Source: Actinomycetes bacterium | GTDB taxonomy: Bacteria; Actinomycetota; Thermoleophilia; Solirubrobacterales; Solirubrobacteraceae | Direction of reading: 5' to 3' | DNA: 33,448 nucleotides | Assembly: GCA_021792455.1 (NCBI GenBank) | Contig: JAJYUP010000022.1 | Coordinates: 1 to 33,448, forward strand | Shown: positions 30,201 through 33,448 of the stretch, in pieces | How positions within the stretch are numbered: position 1 is the first letter of the stretch | Layout of the letters: the number at the start of each line of letters is the position of its first letter | Program-made: the position numbers and the translations under genes | Notes under the pieces: generated by a model | Seen by the model: the letters and a program-made list of their open reading frames with translations, nothing else | Databases searched by the model: none | Told to the model about the DNA's origin: nothing

Positions 30201-32816
30201 ATGTTCGAGCGATTCACAGAACGGGCCAGGCAGGTCGTCGTTCTCGCGCAGGAGGAGGCGCGGACGCTCAAGCACAACTACATCGGCACCGAGCACATCC
30301 TCCTTGGTCTGCTCCGGGAGGAGGAGGGCCTCGCGGCGCGGGTGCTGGAGAGCCTCGACATCACCGTCGAGCGGGTCCGCGCCCAGGTGGTTCGGATCGT
30401 CGGCTCAGGTGAGGAGGTCACCTCCGGACAGATACCGTTCACGCCGCGGGCGAAGAAGGTGCTCGAGCTCGCGCTGCGCGAGGCGCTCTCCCTTGGGCAC
30501 AACTACATCGGCACCGAGCACATCCTGCTCGGGCTCGTGCGCGAGAACGAGGGCGTGGCGGCGCGGATCCTGCTCGACTTCGATGCGGACTCGGAGAAGA
30601 TCCGCAACGAGGTGATCAGGATGCTCTCCGGTCCAGGGGGGCGACGCCAGGGCCCCGCGGCGGCTGCCGCCGGTGCAGGCGCAGCCTCGGCGGAGAGCAA
30701 GAAGTCCTCGAAGCTGCTCGACCAGTTCGGCCGCAACCTGACGAAGCTCGCCTCCGAGGGCAAGCTCGACCCGGTCGTCGGTCGGGAGACGGAGATAGAG
30801 CGGATCATGCAGATCCTCTCCCGCCGCACGAAGAACAACCCTGTGCTGATAGGGGAGCCTGGGGTCGGCAAGACGGCGGTCGTAGAGGGCCTTGCGCAGA
30901 GAATCACGAACTCCGAGGTGCCTGAGCTGCTGAAGAACAAGCAGATCTACACGCTCGACCTCGCTGCGCTCGTCGCAGGCTCGAAGTACCGCGGTGAGTT
31001 CGAGGAGCGCCTGAAGAAGGTGATGAAGGAGATCACCCAGCGCGGCGACATAATCCTCTTCATCGACGAGCTGCACAACCTCGTCGGCGCCGGCGCCGCA
31101 GAGGGCGCGATCGACGCGGCCTCGATCCTGAAGCCCGCCCTCGCCCGTGGGGAACTCCAGACGATCGGCGCGACGACGCTCGACGAGTACCGCAAGTACC
31201 TGGAGCGCGACTCTGCCCTGGAGCGCCGCTTCCAGCAGATCCGCGTCGAAGAGCCGACCGTCGAGCAGAGCGTGGAGATCCTGAAGGGCCTGCGCGACCG
31301 CTACGAGCAGCACCACAAGGTGCGGATAACGGATGAGGCGCTTGAAGCCGCCGGCGAGCTGTCCTACCGCTACATCTCCGACCGTTTCCTGCCTGACAAG
31401 GCGATCGACGTGATCGACGAGGCCGCCTCGCGGATGCGCATAAAGTCGATGACCTCGCCGCCTGCGAACAAGGAGCTGGAGGAGGAGATCGAGAAGACCC
31501 GCCGCGAGAAGGAGGCGGCGATCGAGGCCCAGGAGTTCGAGAAGGCGGCTGCGCTGCGCGACAAGGAGCGCAAGCTCACTCACAAGAAGCGCGAGCTCGA
31601 GGAAGAGTGGGAGTCCGGCGAGAGCACCGAGCGCCCGTCGATCGGCGAGCAGGAGATCGCGGACATCGTCTCGATGTGGACAGGCATACCCGTCTTCAAG
31701 CTGACAGAGGCGGAAACGCAGAAGCTGATGCGGATGGAGGACGAGCTCCACAAGCGCGTGATCGGCCAGCATCCGGCGATCGAGGTGATCAGCAAGGCGA
31801 TCAGGCGGTCACGGGCGGGCTTGAAGGACCCGAAGCGGCCGACCGGCTCCTTCATCTTCCTCGGCCCCTCAGGCGTCGGCAAGACGGAGCTGGCCCGCAC
31901 GCTCGCGGAGTTCCTGTTCGGCGACGAGGATGCGATGGTGCGCATCGACATGTCCGAGTACATGGAGAAGCACGCCGTATCGCGTCTCGTCGGCTCGCCT
32001 CCCGGCTACATCGGCTACGACGAGGGCGGCCAGCTGACCGAGGCGGTTCGGCGCAAGCCCTACTGCGTGCTGCTGCTCGACGAGATCGAGAAGGCCCACC
32101 CAGACGTGTTCAACATCCTGCTGCAGATCCTCGACGACGGCCGGCTGACCGACGCCCAGGGCAGGACGGTCGACTTCCGGCACGCGATCGTGATCATGAC
32201 CTCGAACATAGGTGCCCAGGAGATCGCGCGCAACACGCCGCTCGGGTTCGCCGTCTCAGACGACGAGACGGGCATCACCTACGAGGACATGAAGAACCGG
32301 ATCATGGGCGAGCTGAAGAAGGTCTTCAGACCGGAGTTCCTCAACCGGATCGACGACGTGATCGTCTTCCACAAGCTCGCGCGCGATGAGATCAAGCAGA
32401 TCGTCGAGCTTCTGCTTCTGCGCATAAGGGAGTCGATGGCAGAGCGGGAGCTTCAGCTCGAGCTCTCCGAACCGGCGAAGGACCTGCTCGTCGAGAAGGG
32501 TTGGGATCCGGCGATGGGCGCGCGACCTCTGCGCCGGGCGATCCAGCGCTACATCGAGGACCCGCTCGCAGACTTCGTGCTGCGCGAGAAGCTGACGCCA
32601 GGGGCGACCGTCGTCGTCGACTCCGCGCCCGAGGGCGAGGAGGGCGAGGTTCGCCTGACGATCGTGAACGCGAAGAGGAAGACGCCTGTCGGCGTCGGTG
32701 CGGAGGGCGGCGGTGAGCTCTCCGGCGGCGAGGAGGAGATCCCCCACGCCGATGATGAGGGCGAAAGCCCCGACGGAGAGGGCGCGAGGGACGGCGAGGA
32801 GCAGTCCGCCTCCTGA
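30201..32816 (+). CDS. clpC: ATP-dependent Clp protease ATP-binding subunit ClpC
   Basis: 871 residues. ATG 30201 has AGGAAGGAA about 9 nt upstream, one of the best SD sites in the window. A HSP100 unfoldase that feeds substrates to ClpP and handles stress-damaged proteins. Two N-terminal Clp repeats ([39 protein letters not shown]; second copy from about 83, [19 protein letters not shown]). AAA1 has Walker [14 protein letters not shown] (about 218-230) and Walker [16 protein letters not shown]. The middle UVR region ([20 protein letters not shown]) marks it as ClpC rather than ClpB. AAA2 has Walker [18 protein letters not shown] (about 554) and Walker [16 protein letters not shown]. The C-terminal tail is long and acidic (about 45 residues), longer than usual. 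The promoter lies over the lysS stop, with leader structures that suggest stress control. Confidence 0.97.
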   Translation: MFERFTERARQVVVLAQEEARTLKHNYIGTEHILLGLLREEEGLAARVLESLDITVERVRAQVVRIVGSGEEVTSGQIPFTPRAKKVLELALREALSLGHNYIGTEHILLGLVRENEGVAARILLDFDADSEKIRNEVIRMLSGPGGRRQGPAAAAAGAGAASAESKKSSKLLDQFGRNLTKLASEGKLDPVVGRETEIERIMQILSRRTKNNPVLIGEPGVGKTAVVEGLAQRITNSEVPELLKNKQIYTLDLAALVAGSKYRGEFEERLKKVMKEITQRGDIILFIDELHNLVGAGAAEGAIDAASILKPALARGELQTIGATTLDEYRKYLERDSALERRFQQIRVEEPTVEQSVEILKGLRDRYEQHHKVRITDEALEAAGELSYRYISDRFLPDKAIDVIDEAASRMRIKSMTSPPANKELEEEIEKTRREKEAAIEAQEFEKAAALRDKERKLTHKKRELEEEWESGESTERPSIGEQEIADIVSMWTGIPVFKLTEAETQKLMRMEDELHKRVIGQHPAIEVISKAIRRSRAGLKDPKRPTGSFIFLGPSGVGKTELARTLAEFLFGDEDAMVRIDMSEYMEKHAVSRLVGSPPGYIGYDEGGQLTEAVRRKPYCVLLLDEIEKAHPDVFNILLQILDDGRLTDAQGRTVDFRHAIVIMTSNIGAQEIARNTPLGFAVSDDETGITYEDMKNRIMGELKKVFRPEFLNRIDDVIVFHKLARDEIKQIVELLLLRIRESMAERELQLELSEPAKDLLVEKGWDPAMGARPLRRAIQRYIEDPLADFVLREKLTPGATVVVDSAPEGEEGEVRLTIVNAKRKTPVGVGAEGGGELSGGEEEIPHADDEGESPDGEGARDGEEQSAS

Positions 32817-32923
32817 GCCCGGCTTCGGAGGCGCTTCTGAAGCGGACAGCGAGCCGGCACGGACCGCACCCACTGGGATCGACACTGAGCTCAGCGCCGA
32901 GCACCAACCTGCTGATCTGCCCG

Positions 32924-33406
32924 ATGTCAGCGGCAGACTGGCCTGCAGTTGCGAGGATCTATGCCGCTGGCATCCGCACAGGAGAGGCGACGTTCGAGCG
33001 GGATGTCCCAACTTGGGAGCGTTGGCTCGCCTCACGCGGCGGCTTTCCGAGCATCGTTGCGAAGGACTCGACGAAGGAGGTGCTCGGATGGGCGGCGCTG
33101 ACCCCCGTCTCGCAGCGCGAGGTCTACAGGGGGGTTGGCGCGGTCTCGATCTACGTCGATCCCGACCACACCGGTGAAGGCGTGGGCAGGGCGCTGCTCT
33201 CAGCCCTTCTGCAGGCCGCCGAGCAGGCGGGCATCTGGACGGTCGAGGCGGGGATCTTCCCTGAGAACCGCCAAAGCGTCCGTCTGCACGAGGCGCTCGG
33301 CTTCAGGCTGGTTGGTGTGCGCGAGCGCTTGGGCCAGATGCCAGACGGCCGCTGGCAGGACGTGCTGCTGTATGAGCGGCGCAGCGAGACGATCGGGCTC
33401 GACTGA
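32924..33406 (+). CDS. GNAT acetyltransferase, phosphinothricin/methionine-sulfone acetyltransferase-like
   Basis: 160 residues from ATG 32924. The GNAT fold is clear: ADWPAVARIYAAGIRTGEATFE at the N-terminus, VLGWAALTPVS, VSIYVDPDHTGEGVGRALLS with the acetyl-CoA-binding V-x(n)-GxGxG/A pattern, EAGIFPENRQSVRLHEALGF, and WQDVLLYERR. The order matches the PAT/MnaT group that acetylates amino-acid-like amines. The start is odd. In this family the protein begins with a strand of the form xIRPMT just before ADWP; the codons directly upstream of the ATG read LLICP in the same frame, yet no ATG, GTG or TTG precedes them. Either a CTG (32885 or 32909) is used, or the first strand has been lost. It lies 107 bp after clpC and is probably unrelated to it. 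Confidence 0.88.
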   Translation: MSAADWPAVARIYAAGIRTGEATFERDVPTWERWLASRGGFPSIVAKDSTKEVLGWAALTPVSQREVYRGVGAVSIYVDPDHTGEGVGRALLSALLQAAEQAGIWTVEAGIFPENRQSVRLHEALGFRLVGVRERLGQMPDGRWQDVLLYERRSETIGLD

Positions 33407-33408
33407 GA

Positions 33409-33422
33409 GGGGATCCGTCCCC
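33409..33422 (+). terminator. short terminator-like hairpin
   Basis: GGGGA-TCCG-TCCCC, a 5-bp stem with a tetraloop 2 bp after the acetyltransferase stop. Weak, no U tract. Confidence 0.3.
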
Positions 33423-33431
33423 GGTGAGACA

Positions 33432-33437
33432 TATCGT
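33432..33437 (+). promoter_or_regulatory. -10-like TATCGT before a gene start at the window edge
   Basis: TATCGT, then GTGCCG (6 nt), then ATG at 33444. This is the same spacing as at the other inferred leaderless starts. Confidence 0.35.
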
Positions 33438-33443
33438 GTGCCG

Positions 33444-33448
33444 ATGGC
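33444..33448 (+). CDS. possible start of a further gene, cut by the window end
   Basis: ATGGC at the extreme right edge, exactly 6 nt after TATCGT. Only the first codon is inside the window, so the call rests on the promoter spacing alone. Confidence 0.3.

Noticed and set aside
30405-31772. 455-codon minus-strand frame opposite clpC
   Set aside because: Antisense of ClpC; no independent support.
22660-33448. tRNA genes between the housekeeping genes
   Set aside because: No cloverleaf with a T-arm GTTCGA-type signature was found in the gaps; such matches fall inside coding sequence.

Overview
The window is about 33 kb of GC-rich bacterial chromosome with tightly packed genes and no rRNA, tRNA, insertion sequence, prophage or CRISPR array that I can see. 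The order tilS-hpt-ftsH-folP-folB-folK ... coaX-dus-greA-lysS-clpC is a typical actinobacterial housekeeping block. Together with the family content (long LCP protein with a C-terminal membrane anchor, MerR-HTH/class III cyclase fusion, heparosan-epimerase-like secreted protein) it suggests the class Thermoleophilia (Solirubrobacterales or Thermoleophilales). Frequent AGG (Arg) and ATA (Ile) codons despite high GC would fit a thermophilic member. The placement is inference, not a database match.

Layout. 1-4.85 kb is the cell envelope: a secreted C5-epimerase-like protein running off the left edge (minus), a divergent lipoprotein (plus), then a three-gene minus-strand operon (LCP cell-wall ligase, a membrane protein with duplicated motifs, a protein with an acidic repeat tail). 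4.85-8.45 kb is fatty-acid beta-oxidation: an acyl-CoA dehydrogenase behind a TetR-type palindrome, then a fused hydroxyacyl-CoA dehydrogenase/enoyl-CoA hydratase. 8.5-11.1 kb is accessory: a DUF4143-type ATPase with its own AT-rich promoter and an aldo/keto reductase-like protein. 11.1-17.3 kb is signalling: a CHASE-GGDEF-EAL protein, a conserved hypothetical, a phasin-like coiled-coil protein, and a nucleoside phosphorylase divergent from a MerR-HTH/adenylate cyclase fusion. 17.3-32.8 kb is the housekeeping block: tRNA modification, purine salvage, proteolysis, folate, a large GT-C-like membrane protein, CoA, tRNA dihydrouridine, transcript cleavage, lysyl-tRNA and ClpC. A GNAT acetyltransferase and the first bases of a possible further gene close the window.

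Two window-wide patterns stand out. First, a TANNNT (most often TAGACT) -10-like hexamer lies 6-10 nt from many start codons, exactly 6 nt in at least five genes plus a GATAAT variant, usually without Shine-Dalgarno. This suggests widespread leaderless transcription. In three places the hexamer contains the stop codon of the preceding gene, and in one place two divergent hexamers share bases. Second, short tandem duplications with periods divisible by three (mostly 24 bp, also 18 and 54 bp) sit at the N- or C-terminal ends of otherwise conserved proteins (TilS, FolB, FolK, Dus and others). Several 5' leaders (ftsH, greA, clpC) contain strong hairpins. I found no clearly new defence or biosynthetic system. 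The most interesting items are the leaderless/stop-overlap promoters, the MerR-cyclase fusion with its overlapping divergent promoter and possible leader peptide, the greA leader fold, and the terminal repeats.
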